A DNA stretch of 64,000 nucleotides from Chryseobacterium sp. (lineage in GTDB: Bacteria > Bacteroidota > Bacteroidia > Flavobacteriales > Weeksellaceae), in the NCBI GenBank assembly GCA_031277615.1, contig JAITMC010000027.1, positions 1 to 64,000 of the forward strand. Direction: 5' to 3'. Within the stretch, counting starts at the first letter, position 1. Each line of letters begins with the position of its first letter. The notes below the pieces were generated by a model that saw only the letters and a list, made by a program, of their open reading frames with translations, did no database searches and had not been told where the DNA came from. Both the position numbers and the translations under genes were made by a program. Below, one piece after another: positions 16,665-25,031 of this stretch.

Positions 16665-17453
16665 TTAGTCCAGTTTATTGTATTTTTTCATCAGGTTCTC
16701 ATAGGTCCCCTGGGGAAGAAGCCATTTTAAAGGAACTCCGATTTTCTGTCCGAATTTACCGAAATAATAATGGGCTTTCCATTTGTTTTTTCCTAAAAGG
16801 CCCTCAACATAGGAAGCTACTTCCAGAGGTTCTGTTCCTTCGCCTACATGAGCATTCATCAAAGCATATACTTTATCAAAAATATTTTTATAAGGCCCGG
16901 AAACTTTCGTTTTTACCCTGTTTTCAGCAATATTGGTCTTGATGTCTCCCAAATGTAAGGAGCATACCTCAATATTCCACGGATAAACTTCATATCGGAT
17001 GGCTTCCGTTACTTTATCCAATGCAGATTTGGAAGCGGAATAAAAACCACGGAAAGGAAGGCCCATTTCACTGCCGATGCTTGAAACATTAATGATTTTC
17101 CCGAATTGATTTTCCCGCATCTTAGGCAAAACGGCACTCATCATCTGAACAGCCCCTACCAGATTAAGGTTGAAAAGCTTTAAGATCTCTTCCTTCGTAG
17201 AATCTTCCACAGCCCCTACCATTCCCATTCCGGCATTGTTGATCAGCACATCAATTCTGGATTCTGTTTTCAGAACTTCTGCAATGGCATTCTGTACGGC
17301 AGTAAGGTCTGTAACATCTGTAGGGATTGACCGGAAATGCTGGTTCTCTGTATGTTTCCGGCTTAATCCGTATACTTTATGGCCTTTTTTTCCAAAATAC
17401 TCGGCGAGTACAAAACCTATTCCTGATGAGGTTCCTGTGATGATGATGGTCAT
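16665..17453 (-). CDS. Short-chain dehydrogenase/reductase (SDR)
   Basis: A 262-residue NAD(P)-dependent oxidoreductase of the classical SDR family. The start at 17453 puts the cofactor motif TGTSSGIG at residues 6-13, with NNAG about residue 76 and the catalytic SS...YSASK (Ser, Tyr, Lys) about residues 130-148. The reading frame is open further upstream to 17579, but a TACATTTG -7 element at 17537-17544 lies inside that extension, and no SDR has such an N-terminus, so the shorter start is preferred. The substrate cannot be told from sequence. Confidence 0.88.
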   Translation of the reverse strand: MTIIITGTSSGIGFVLAEYFGKKGHKVYGLSRKHTENQHFRSIPTDVTDLTAVQNAIAEVLKTESRIDVLINNAGMGMVGAVEDSTKEEILKLFNLNLVGAVQMMSAVLPKMRENQFGKIINVSSIGSEMGLPFRGFYSASKSALDKVTEAIRYEVYPWNIEVCSLHLGDIKTNIAENRVKTKVSGPYKNIFDKVYALMNAHVGEGTEPLEVASYVEGLLGKNKWKAHYYFGKFGQKIGVPLKWLLPQGTYENLMKKYNKLD

Positions 17454-17536
17454 GGATTGAAGTATAATTTTAGACTTATTTATTATTCTTTTCCGGATTT
17501 CTGATCGTGATCCGATATCCGGAAGTGTATTTCCAG

Positions 17537-17544
17537 CAAATGTA
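17537..17544 (-). promoter_or_regulatory. Putative -7 element of the SDR gene
   Basis: TACATTTG on the minus strand matches TAnnTTTG. It lies about 83 bases upstream of the chosen ATG and inside the open extension of the frame, which supports the downstream start. Confidence 0.45.
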
Positions 17545-17663
17545 AAAAAAGAAAAATGAACTCTGTTAATTATTACCATACAAACGATAATTTTAGGAGA
17601 TCCGGATACTATTTTTTAATAAAAAGATAAAAATGCCTTAACCCTGCAGAAACCGTGCTGTTC

Positions 17664-17671
17664 TATTTTTG
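17664..17671 (+). promoter_or_regulatory. Putative -7 element of the phosphatase gene
   Basis: TATTTTTG followed by CACATTCT matches TAnnTTTG and places transcription start near 17677, upstream of the ATG codons at 17706 and 17715. It argues against the possible GTG start at 17655. Confidence 0.5.
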
Positions 17672-17705
17672 CACATTCTATGATAAAATATACTTCTTCA
17701 ACACC

Positions 17706-19547
17706 ATGGTCCATATGATAAAGCAATTTAAAAAAGTGGGAATTTTCCTGCTGCTGGCTTTCTTTTTTCAAATAAAAGCACAGAACTATTTACGCTATAC
17801 GGTCAATAATGCGCATTCCCATAATGATTATCTTCAGGGAATTCCTTTCTGGGAAGCTTATAATGCAGGATTCGGATCTGTTGAGGCGGATGTTTTTCCG
17901 GTAAAAGGGAAACTTCTGGTAGGCCATACTGAAAAAGAGCTGATTCAGGACCGTACACTGGAATCAATGTATCTTAATCCTGTTTCAAAACAGATAAAAC
18001 TGAATAAGGGAAATATTTATCCGGAAGCAGATAAAAAGCTGCATCTGCTGATCGATATTAAAAATGATTATAAAACCACCCTGAAAATATTAACGGCAAG
18101 TTTAAAAAAGTATCCTGAAATTACAGGCTGCCCCGGAATTAAAATCGTGATTACAGGAGGAAGACCCCAGCCTGAAGACTTTAAAAACTATCCGGATTAT
18201 CTTTATTTCGATGGAGATCCGGATAAACACTATACCGCGGATCAGTTGAAAAGAGTGGGGATTTTCAGTGTAGACCTGAAGGATCTTATACAGTGGAACG
18301 GAAAGGGAATTCCGCGGGATGAGGAAACTGAAAGAGTGAAAAATGCAGTGAGAAAAGCCCATGATCAGCAAAAGCAGATACGCTTTTATGGTGCTCCGGA
18401 CTTTACGAATGCCTGGGTAAATCTGATGAACCTGGATGTGGATTTTATCAATACCGATCATATTCCCGATCTTAAAAAGTTCCTGAATGCTATTCCGAAG
18501 AACTTTTATAAAAATACAAAAGACTATCCGGTTTATACTCCCTCTTATCAATCAGACGGAATCAGTAAAAAAGTGAAAAACGTTATCCTTCTGATTCCGG
18601 ACGGTACCTCACTGCCACAATATTATGCTGCATTCACAGCCAATAAAGGAAAGATGAATGTTTTTAATATGAAAGCAACCGGATTATCAAAAACCAATTC
18701 ATATAACGCCTATATTACAGATTCGGCACCGGGTTCTACAGCTTTTGCAACCGGAGTGAAAACTAAAAATACATTTGTCGGAGTAGATGCGGTGGGAAAA
18801 GCACTGGCACCAATTCCGGATATTATTTCAGAAAAAGGACTGGCTTCCGGACTTATTTCTACCGGGGATGTTACTGATGCTACCCCTGCTGATTTCTATG
18901 CCCATTCAGACAACAGGAACAGTTCCGAATCGATCATGAAAGACTTTATTTATTCTAAAACTAAAATTCTCGTTGGAGGACCTTCCAGCGGATTGTCGCA
19001 GGAAAACCGGCAGAAGCTCAAAGAATCTGCGGTTGAAATATATGATGATCTGAAAGCGGTGAGTACCATCAAAGGGCGAACATTAATTGCAGATCCGCTG
19101 GCTTCCAAAAGAATAACGGAAGGAAGAGGAAACTGGCTGGCGAATGCATTTGACCTTGTCCTCAATGATCTGAAGAGAAATAAAAAAGGATTTTTTATGA
19201 TGGTAGAAGCCTCACAGACTGATGGAGGAGGGCACAGCAATAATCTGGAGCAGCTGGCTACCGAATTACTGGATTTTGATCAGATGGTGGGAAAGGCCAT
19301 GAAGTTTGCGGATGAAAATAAAGAAACCCTCGTTATTGTGGTAGGGGATCATGAAACCGGAGGATTAACCCTATTGGATGGAAACCTTCAGGAGGGCTGG
19401 GTATTCGGGAACTTCAGTACCAATGATCATACGGCAATTCCTTCCAGTGTTTTTGCTTACGGGCCGAATTCAAAAGAATTTACCGGAATGTTTGAAAATA
19501 CGGAGATTTTCAGTAAGATCCTGGAAGCTTATGGTATTCGGAAATAA
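17706..19547 (+). CDS. Phosphodiesterase-like domain fused to alkaline phosphatase
   Basis: A secreted two-domain protein of 613 residues (signal peptide ends IKAQ). Residues about 30-270 look like a PI-PLC/glycerophosphodiester phosphodiesterase-type barrel (NAHSHNDY; EADVFPVKGKLLVGH; LLIDIK). From about 290 an alkaline phosphatase domain follows: VKNVILLIPDGTS (metal Asp), TDSAPGSTAFATG (nucleophile Ser), VEASQTDGGGHSNN and VVGDHETGG (metal ligands). One chain could release a phosphomonoester from a diester and then free phosphate. A GTG at 17655 is in frame but overlaps the promoter; ATG 17715 is also possible. Confidence 0.85.
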   Translation: MVHMIKQFKKVGIFLLLAFFFQIKAQNYLRYTVNNAHSHNDYLQGIPFWEAYNAGFGSVEADVFPVKGKLLVGHTEKELIQDRTLESMYLNPVSKQIKLNKGNIYPEADKKLHLLIDIKNDYKTTLKILTASLKKYPEITGCPGIKIVITGGRPQPEDFKNYPDYLYFDGDPDKHYTADQLKRVGIFSVDLKDLIQWNGKGIPRDEETERVKNAVRKAHDQQKQIRFYGAPDFTNAWVNLMNLDVDFINTDHIPDLKKFLNAIPKNFYKNTKDYPVYTPSYQSDGISKKVKNVILLIPDGTSLPQYYAAFTANKGKMNVFNMKATGLSKTNSYNAYITDSAPGSTAFATGVKTKNTFVGVDAVGKALAPIPDIISEKGLASGLISTGDVTDATPADFYAHSDNRNSSESIMKDFIYSKTKILVGGPSSGLSQENRQKLKESAVEIYDDLKAVSTIKGRTLIADPLASKRITEGRGNWLANAFDLVLNDLKRNKKGFFMMVEASQTDGGGHSNNLEQLATELLDFDQMVGKAMKFADENKETLVIVVGDHETGGLTLLDGNLQEGWVFGNFSTNDHTAIPSSVFAYGPNSKEFTGMFENTEIFSKILEAYGIRK

Positions 19548-20036
19548 ACGAGCTGTGGATAACTTTGTGGATAAGTATAAGTCTGACTTATTTAAACAAT
19601 GAAACAGGAAGCGTAAGAATGGCTCTCTGTCATCTTTGATCATTGCTGAAAATACCTCAGATGCACATTTCAGACGTATTTATTAACTTTATTCAATAGT
19701 AGTTAAAGGTTATTTATAAGGTGAAGCAGGTCTGTGGATAACTTTGTGGATAAGTATTAAACCCAAAACGAAAAGGCCGATATATTTACACGGTTCAGGA
19801 CTTAACTTTGCCCTTATCAATAAACACTCTGCATTGATGGATTGATTGGAAGGCCCTTTAAACAGGCATTATTCCCGATGTGGATAAATTTGTGGATAAG
19901 TATGTGGATAACCTGTAAATAGCTTGAAATCAGATTTTTAAAATGCTGTTATTTTTTAATAAAAAAACTTTAAAAAATGGGATTCGAAAGATTTGAATGG
20001 TATATAAAATCAAATTTAATCAAATTCTTTGTCTGC
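19548..20036. other. oriC: Candidate chromosomal replication origin (oriC)
   Basis: This 489-bp gene-free region holds seven perfect DnaA boxes (TGTGGATAA, the complement of TTATCCACA), all in one orientation: 19554, 19566, 19733, 19745, 19879, 19891 and 19903. They form two pairs and one triplet, each with exactly 12 bp between starts. A very AT-rich stretch at about 19935-19980 (runs of T and A around ATTTTTTAATAAAAAAAC) could be the unwinding element. Chance occurrence of seven 9-mers is negligible. Against it: dnaA is not adjacent, and the 5S rRNA at the left edge would be transcribed towards this origin. Confidence 0.75.
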
Positions 20037-20708
20037 TTAAAAATATAAGTATTCGCCGGAGCCGGGAATTTTAATCTTATGCTCCCCGACCCTGAAATCA
20101 TTCATTTTGATGAGCGGTTTAAAAGGGTGGATGAATTCTTTATGTTCATCATCAGGAACTTTAGAGTCATCATCACAGGAGGAAAACGTTTTGTCGATAA
20201 TAATTTTGCCGGTGGAGAAATTAATTTCGTTCATGAAATTAAAATCACAGGTATCGGCAAATTCATCTTTTGAGCCGATGAGGTAAAAATCTCCGTTCTG
20301 AAATCTGAAGATATGACGGTAATTCTGAGTATGTCTTGAATTCGTGGAAAACTCCTGTTCGATTATAAGGCTGCTGTTGCGGATTGCAATAGTCAAGGTG
20401 TTGCCTTCAGGATAAAAACCTGTTCCGCTGGAAAAAATAAGGGTTTTGTTTTCTTTCCAGATTTGAGATTTTCCGTTGGAGTCCCTGATGATATACATTA
20501 CCCGGATCACCCCGTTATTCATATCCATTTTGGAGCTGCTTTTAACGGGAGTGTTGAAAACAAGCACCGTTTCATCTTTTCCGTCTTTATCCAGATCTCC
20601 CTTCGCTTCCGCAATTTTTTGATATCCTTTGGGAATGGTAAACTCGTTCATGCTCTGAGCGTGAAAACTCAGACTGAACAGTGCAGCAATAAGAATCAGG
20701 GTCTTCAT
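20037..20708 (-). CDS. Secreted hypothetical protein with a Ca-loop-like motif
   Basis: A 223-residue protein with a signal peptide (ends SFHAQS). Near residue 38 is GDLDKDGKDETVLVF, like the calcium-binding loop of FG-GAP/VCBS or dockerin-type repeats. The rest alternates hydrophobic and polar residues (RVMYIIRDSNGKSQIW, NYRHIFRFQNGDFYLIGS) and is probably beta-rich. A Cys pair (DTCDF, FSSCDDD) may form a disulfide. It follows 20727-21209 by 18 bp, so they form a two-gene unit. Function unknown. It borders the candidate oriC. Confidence 0.7.
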   Translation of the reverse strand: MKTLILIAALFSLSFHAQSMNEFTIPKGYQKIAEAKGDLDKDGKDETVLVFNTPVKSSSKMDMNNGVIRVMYIIRDSNGKSQIWKENKTLIFSSGTGFYPEGNTLTIAIRNSSLIIEQEFSTNSRHTQNYRHIFRFQNGDFYLIGSKDEFADTCDFNFMNEINFSTGKIIIDKTFSSCDDDSKVPDDEHKEFIHPFKPLIKMNDFRVGEHKIKIPGSGEYLYF

Positions 20709-20726
20709 TCTGAATATTGTTTGAAA

Positions 20727-21209
20727 TTACATTCCGAAATCTTCTTTTTTTATCATTCCGGTTTCTTCGAGGTTACAGATGCAGCCTTTTACTGTTTTAT
20801 AAATACCCTCAATATCCGTTTCTTTCCCTTTGCTGTCTGTAATAGTGATTCCGGCAGAAAAAGATTCGTCCTCTGCCTGATAGGTTTTATAAAGCTGATA
20901 GCTGTAGCCGTTATTGGTAAATGCCAGATAATTCAGTTCCATGCCTGCATTTTGTTTTCCTCCGCCTCTGTAATAGGAATTATATTTAAATTTTTTCCAG
21001 CTGTCTTTGGTTCTTTCCGCAGGAAATTCCATTTCGATTTTACTTTTACTTCCAAACCGGTACTGGATGTATTCGTTCTGTTTATCCTTCACGAGGACCA
21101 TTTTCTTTCCGGCTTTGGTTTCAAAGGAATAGACAATTTCTTCATTAGGTCTGAGATACTGGGCCCAAAGAAGGGTTGGGAATAAAGTGAGTAGGATAAG
21201 ATATTTCAT
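20727..21209 (-). CDS. Secreted hypothetical protein
   Basis: A 160-residue protein with a signal peptide (ends LLWAQ). The mature part is highly charged and beta-like (EEIVYSFETKAGKKMVLVKDKQNEYIQYRFGSK; SYQLYKTYQAE; GITITDSKGKETDIEG) with two Cys (KGCICNLEE) near the C-terminus. It precedes 20037-20708 by 18 bp and both look like periplasmic or secreted accessory proteins. I recognise no family. Confidence 0.7.
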   Translation of the reverse strand: MKYLILLTLFPTLLWAQYLRPNEEIVYSFETKAGKKMVLVKDKQNEYIQYRFGSKSKIEMEFPAERTKDSWKKFKYNSYYRGGGKQNAGMELNYLAFTNNGYSYQLYKTYQAEDESFSAGITITDSKGKETDIEGIYKTVKGCICNLEETGMIKKEDFGM

Positions 21210-21292
21210 GAGTTGATATAAAGGGATGAAAATACGGTAATCTGAAATAAATGATTATCATTTTCAAATTACCGCATCTGTCAGTTTTTAAA

Positions 21293-22528
21293 TTAATGGG
21301 TAAGTATCGTTTCAAGATCTTTCCAGAACATCGGGTACGATTTTTCCACCACTTCTTCCTCTTCAATATTCAGTTCGTTGAAAAGGCAGAACGGAGCAAA
21401 GCTCATCGCCATTCTGTGGTCCTGGTATGTTTTGATAGAAATCGTTTCCGCCGGTTCTCCGAAGCTGACAGATTGAATGGTTAAATCCGTGATCTCTGTT
21501 TCTGTTCCCAGCTTTTTCAGCTCGTTATACAAAGCTAAAAGTCGGTCTGTTTCTTTTACCCTTAAAGTTCCCAGTCCCGATATGTCGAATGGGATCTTTA
21601 AAGCAGCGGCTGTCACACAAAGGGTTTGTGCAATATCCGGACAGTTGTTCATATCCAGTGTTATTTTTTCCGGGAAAATAAAATCAGGAATCGGCTGAAG
21701 CGTGATCTTATGTTCGTTTTCCGTGAAAATAGTTTTGATGCCAAAGAATTCTTCATAAATTTCAGCAATGGCAGAGTCGCCCTGGGTAGATTCCTGGTAA
21801 AAACTTTTCAGATGAATGGTTTTTCTTCCCAATGCACAGATGGAGTAGAAGTAGGAAGCCGAGCTCCAGTCACTTTCCACTTCATAGGCTGCCGTTTTTG
21901 CCTGACCATCGAAGGGTTCCACTTTTATTATATTGCCCTCAAAACTGTTCCTTATTCCGAATCTTGTCAGAATATCAAGGGTCATTTCAATATAAGACCT
22001 TGAAGTAACTTCTCCTACAAGGTTAATCTGAAGACCGTTTTCAAGTTTCCCTGCAATCAGAAGCAGAGACGTAATAAACTGACTTGAAATATTGGCCGGA
22101 ACATTCACGGATGTCTGGGTGATTTTTTTTCCTGTAATTTTTAAAGGGGGAAATCCTTCATTTTCTAAATATTCAATCTCTGCACCCAGGTCTTTCAGTG
22201 CACTGACCAGATTTTTGATGGGTCTTTCCTTCATTCTTTTAGATCCGGTAAGAACAGTCGTCTTTCCTTCCATAATGGAATAATAAGAGGTAAGGAAGCG
22301 CATCGCTGTTCCTGCATGGTGAATATCTACGGTTTCCGTATCTTCAGAAAGAGCCTTTTTCAAAAGCTGCGTATCCTGAGAATTGGAGAGATTCCCTATT
22401 TTTATATTTCTGAATAAACTTTCCAAAATCAACAAACGATTCGAAATACTTTTCGAACCGCTGATCTGTATGGTTTTATTCCCTGCTAATTCTGATTTTT
22501 CTAACTTCATTATTTCTTCAGGTTTCAA
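21293..22528 (-). CDS. aroA: 3-phosphoshikimate 1-carboxyvinyltransferase (EPSP synthase)
   Basis: Transfers the enolpyruvyl group of phosphoenolpyruvate to shikimate 3-phosphate, step six of the shikimate pathway to aromatic amino acids. Active-site blocks are visible: SGSKSISNR (substrate Lys, Ser and Arg), AGTAMRFLT, KRMKERPIKNLVSALKDLGA, DMNNCPDIAQTL, KETDRL and QDHRMAMSF. At 411 residues it is slightly short for the family. A second in-frame Met (residue 7, 22510) would remove the first six residues and may be the true start. It lies 51 bp after the MazG-like gene. Confidence 0.93.
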   Translation of the reverse strand: MKPEEIMKLEKSELAGNKTIQISGSKSISNRLLILESLFRNIKIGNLSNSQDTQLLKKALSEDTETVDIHHAGTAMRFLTSYYSIMEGKTTVLTGSKRMKERPIKNLVSALKDLGAEIEYLENEGFPPLKITGKKITQTSVNVPANISSQFITSLLLIAGKLENGLQINLVGEVTSRSYIEMTLDILTRFGIRNSFEGNIIKVEPFDGQAKTAAYEVESDWSSASYFYSICALGRKTIHLKSFYQESTQGDSAIAEIYEEFFGIKTIFTENEHKITLQPIPDFIFPEKITLDMNNCPDIAQTLCVTAAALKIPFDISGLGTLRVKETDRLLALYNELKKLGTETEITDLTIQSVSFGEPAETISIKTYQDHRMAMSFAPFCLFNELNIEEEEVVEKSYPMFWKDLETILTH

Positions 22529-22579
22529 ATTCAGGCCTCAGAACTCAGATCAGAAATCCGAAATCTGAGGCCCGGTATT

Positions 22580-22906
22580 TTATTTTAATTTTTCATTATT
22601 CTGATGCCGTTCCTTATCACGGTCGGTTTTGATCTTCATTTTCCTGTCAAAAGCTTCCTGTAAATTCACTCCGGTCTGGTTGGCCAGACATAGCGTTACA
22701 AAAAGAACATCGGCTAGTTCTTCGCCCAGGTCTTTGCTTTTATCACTTTCTTTTTCACTCTGCTCACCATATCGCCGGGCAATGATTCTGGCCACTTCGC
22801 CTACTTCTTCAGTCAGCATAGCCATATTCGTAAGTTCATTAAAATAGCGTACACCAATGGTTTTGATCCATTCGTCTACCTGCTGCTGCAATTGGGTAAT
22901 CTCCAT
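22580..22906 (-). CDS. MazG-like nucleotide pyrophosphohydrolase
   Basis: A 108-residue all-alpha protein. The MazG-type metal-binding pattern is present: EEVGE near residue 33 and, after a spacer, EELADVLF near residue 64 (E-x-x-D). Such small single-domain proteins hydrolyse non-canonical or excess NTPs to NMP and pyrophosphate. Its ATG overlaps the stop of the lipoprotein gene by one base, and aroA follows 51 bp later, so the three are likely cotranscribed. The exact nucleotide is not visible. Confidence 0.85.
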   Translation of the reverse strand: MEITQLQQQVDEWIKTIGVRYFNELTNMAMLTEEVGEVARIIARRYGEQSEKESDKSKDLGEELADVLFVTLCLANQTGVNLQEAFDRKMKIKTDRDKERHQNNEKLK

Positions 22907-24315
22907 TATTGATAAGCTCCTAAAGTAGGATTAGTAGTTCTTGATACATTCACAATATCGAACGGTACACTTCCGGCTACCGTAGTATTTCCTTTGCCTC
23001 TTGCCGGAGAATCCGGTTTTACCCTCAGATTCATTTTGGCGGCAAAATAGTTCAGGAATTTCGGATCTTCATTTTTAATGCTCTGGATTACATTCATATT
23101 ATTTTCAAACGTGAAGCCGGCTTCCGATACTCCGGAATATTTGATCAAAGAGTTCTGGATCAGGTATTCAAACTGCTGTCCGGGCGTTGGTTCAAAATTA
23201 ATGGCATTATCTCTGTCCGAAAATACAATAGAATTTTTCAGGTCAAGACGCTGAAGAGCAGCCTGTTCTGTTTGTCCTGCCGTATTTTTCCATTCATTGG
23301 TGGCAAAAATCCCGTTTCTGCTGGAGCTGCCCATCGTTTTGGAATAATTCGCAATCGTGGCGTGGGTATAGCTGTGATTTCCTCCTTTGAAGATTCCGAT
23401 ACAGGATTCCCCGCAGTTGTTCATCACAAGATTTTTTGCATTTACGGTAGAAGCAACGGCATAAATTCCATATTCATGGAAAGTGTGGATAAAGGAATTA
23501 TTGATATTGGCATTGGTCTGCTTCATATCAAGGCCTCTTGTTCCTCCGAACAGCCGTGCATAGTTCATATTCAGGTTAGAGCCGGCGAGCATTTGGATAG
23601 AATTCCAGTTTTTGGGAAGCGTATCGTGGTCAAGGTCATTTCTGTCGCCACGAAGGATCACTTCATCATTAAGGGCACCGTTGATGTTCAGTGTAGCTCC
23701 GGAAGAAACCTTCATTCCACTGTTCTTATGGAAATAGACCTTTGTTCCCGGCTGGATATCCAGGGTAATATTATCATCAATGGTAAGATCACCATAGATG
23801 ATCTTGGCTTTATTGTTATTCCAGGTCGTATGATTGGAAATCACGTTAGGATTGGTTGGGGTTTCGATAAAGAATTCTGCATCCTGTACTACAGAAAACA
23901 GGGTCACATGCTGTTGTCCGGCACCACTGTTGAAGATAACCCTGTCCTCGGCAATAGCTTCGGGCCCCGTAGCTTCAGGAGCAATTTCAACAAATATATA
24001 TAAACTGTCCTTTTTTCTCAAAGGAACATCTTTAAAATCATAGCCGGGCTTTCCGTCCACATTAATCCTGTATAATGAGGTAGCGCCCTTTTCAAGATTG
24101 ATTCTTGGGATCAGCACATCTTTGTCTTCATTATTATATACTTTTACCAAATACGTTTCAGAACGCACCTGATGATATACCGTGTCACAGAATACCGTAT
24201 CCGTGGAAAAACGCAGGAGTTGGGAAGGTGAATCAAAAGTAATATCGTCTTTATTACATGATACCGCTACCAGAAGCATCCAGAAAGAAAAAGCCAGTAA
24301 TAATTTGAATTTCAT
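22906..24315 (-). CDS. Lipoprotein with right-handed beta-helix-like repeats
   Basis: A 469-residue protein with a lipobox, VAVSC, at about residue 20. Residues about 35-160 look like an Ig-type domain. From about 165 a solenoid-like region begins (IIYGDLTIDDNITLDIQPGTKVYF; GMKVSSGATLNINGAL; STVNAKNLVMNNCGESCIGIF), fitting a right-handed parallel beta-helix of the kind found in outer-membrane-associated proteins. It is probably surface or periplasmic. It is the first gene of the set with the MazG-like gene and aroA; a TAAATTTG element lies at 24340-24347. No function can be assigned. Confidence 0.72.
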   Translation of the reverse strand: MKFKLLLAFSFWMLLVAVSCNKDDITFDSPSQLLRFSTDTVFCDTVYHQVRSETYLVKVYNNEDKDVLIPRINLEKGATSLYRINVDGKPGYDFKDVPLRKKDSLYIFVEIAPEATGPEAIAEDRVIFNSGAGQQHVTLFSVVQDAEFFIETPTNPNVISNHTTWNNNKAKIIYGDLTIDDNITLDIQPGTKVYFHKNSGMKVSSGATLNINGALNDEVILRGDRNDLDHDTLPKNWNSIQMLAGSNLNMNYARLFGGTRGLDMKQTNANINNSFIHTFHEYGIYAVASTVNAKNLVMNNCGESCIGIFKGGNHSYTHATIANYSKTMGSSSRNGIFATNEWKNTAGQTEQAALQRLDLKNSIVFSDRDNAINFEPTPGQQFEYLIQNSLIKYSGVSEAGFTFENNMNVIQSIKNEDPKFLNYFAAKMNLRVKPDSPARGKGNTTVAGSVPFDIVNVSRTTNPTLGAYQ

Positions 24316-24339
24316 CGAAATTAAAGTTTAAATAGATTT

Positions 24340-24347
24340 CAAATTTA
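24340..24347 (-). promoter_or_regulatory. Putative -7 element for the lipoprotein-MazG-aroA unit
   Basis: TAAATTTG on the minus strand, 24 bases before the ATG at 24315. It is divergent from the L31 promoter in the same intergenic region. Confidence 0.4.
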
Positions 24348-24396
24348 ACGAAAATACTTTGAATTTCTTATCATGAAAAAAATATTGAATGAGGTA

Positions 24397-24427
24397 TTTG
24401 GATATTAGAAAAAATGTTGTACTTTTG
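24397..24427 (+). promoter_or_regulatory. Bacteroidota-type promoter of rpmE2
   Basis: TTTG at 24397-24400 is followed after exactly 19 bases by TACTTTTG at 24420-24427, a full match to the -33/-7 consensus of the Bacteroidota housekeeping sigma factor. The leader to the ATG is about 65 bases. Confidence 0.8.
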
Positions 24428-24498
24428 CAACCTAAAATTAGCAGAGAAATATCCATTACTATTTCGAAAGCAAACTTTAATTTTTTAAAAATTGTATT

Positions 24499-24750
24499 AT
24501 GAAAAACGGAATTCACCCAGAAAATTATAGACTTGTTGTTTTCAAAGATATGAGTAACGACGAAGTGTTTCTTTGCAAGTCTACTGCAGAAACAAAAGAT
24601 ACTATCGAATATGAAGGACAGGAGTATCCACTAATCAAAATGGAAATCTCTTCAACTTCTCACCCTTTCTACACTGGTAAAGTGAAATTAGTTGACACTG
24701 CAGGTAGAGTTGATAAGTTCATGAACAAATACAAAAAATTCGCTAAGTAA
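24499..24750 (+). CDS. rpmE2: 50S ribosomal protein L31 type B
   Basis: An 83-residue protein of the large ribosomal subunit. The N-terminus ([17 protein letters not shown]) and the segment [12 protein letters not shown], followed by [10 protein letters not shown], are typical of L31. The four zinc-binding Cys of the type A form are missing (only one Cys remains), which marks it as the zinc-independent type B. Many Bacteroidota carry this form as their usual L31, so it need not be zinc-regulated. It has a full consensus promoter and its own terminator, so it is transcribed alone. Confidence 0.95.
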   Translation: MKNGIHPENYRLVVFKDMSNDEVFLCKSTAETKDTIEYEGQEYPLIKMEISSTSHPFYTGKVKLVDTAGRVDKFMNKYKKFAK

Positions 24751-24772
24751 TTTTTGTATTCTTACAATATTA

Positions 24773-24803
24773 GAACCTTCCAATTTTTTGGGAGGTTTTT
24801 TTG
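24773..24803 (+). terminator. Terminator of rpmE2
   Basis: AACCTTCC and GGGAGGTT (one G-U pair) form a stem around a T-rich loop and are followed by seven T. Confidence 0.85.
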
Positions 24804-25031
24804 TTGTAAAAAATTGAGTATGAGACGGACCAGGAACAAAAGTAGAGAAATTAAAATTTTATATTTAATCCTTGTGAGATCCGCTCGTCACAACAATAGA
24901 TCTATCATGTATCCCTCTATTATCTCCTGTCTTCTCACTCAACTTCTCCCATCTTTTCGTATTTTTGTTTTTAAGGAATGGGGTTCGGCTTTTGATCTGC
25001 CCTCTGCCTTTTAATCTCTAACCTTCAAAAC

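Noticed and set aside
17655-17705. Upstream GTG start for the phosphatase
   Set aside because: The extension contains the TATTTTTG promoter and would place a non-signal sequence before the signal peptide.
19554-19911. DnaA boxes as an iteron set of a plasmid
   Set aside because: The window holds chromosomal housekeeping genes (guaB, ruvC, aroA, rpsB) and an rRNA operon, and no rep gene.
20463-21185. Long plus-strand frame of 240 codons
   Set aside because: It runs opposite to the two secreted-protein genes, is Phe-rich without any recognisable family, and has no start-site support; it is the antisense shadow of those genes.
22580-22906. Toxin-antitoxin reading of the MazG-like gene
   Set aside because: MazG-like pyrophosphohydrolases are housekeeping enzymes; no mazEF-type neighbour.
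23272-24003. 243-codon plus-strand frame
   Set aside because: It lies fully inside the lipoprotein gene at 22906-24315 on the other strand, which has a signal peptide and repeat structure.
24754-25014. 86-codon plus-strand frame between rpmE2 and the GlmU-like gene
   Set aside because: It starts inside the rpmE2 terminator, has an unusual composition, and no family; I treat the stretch as intergenic.
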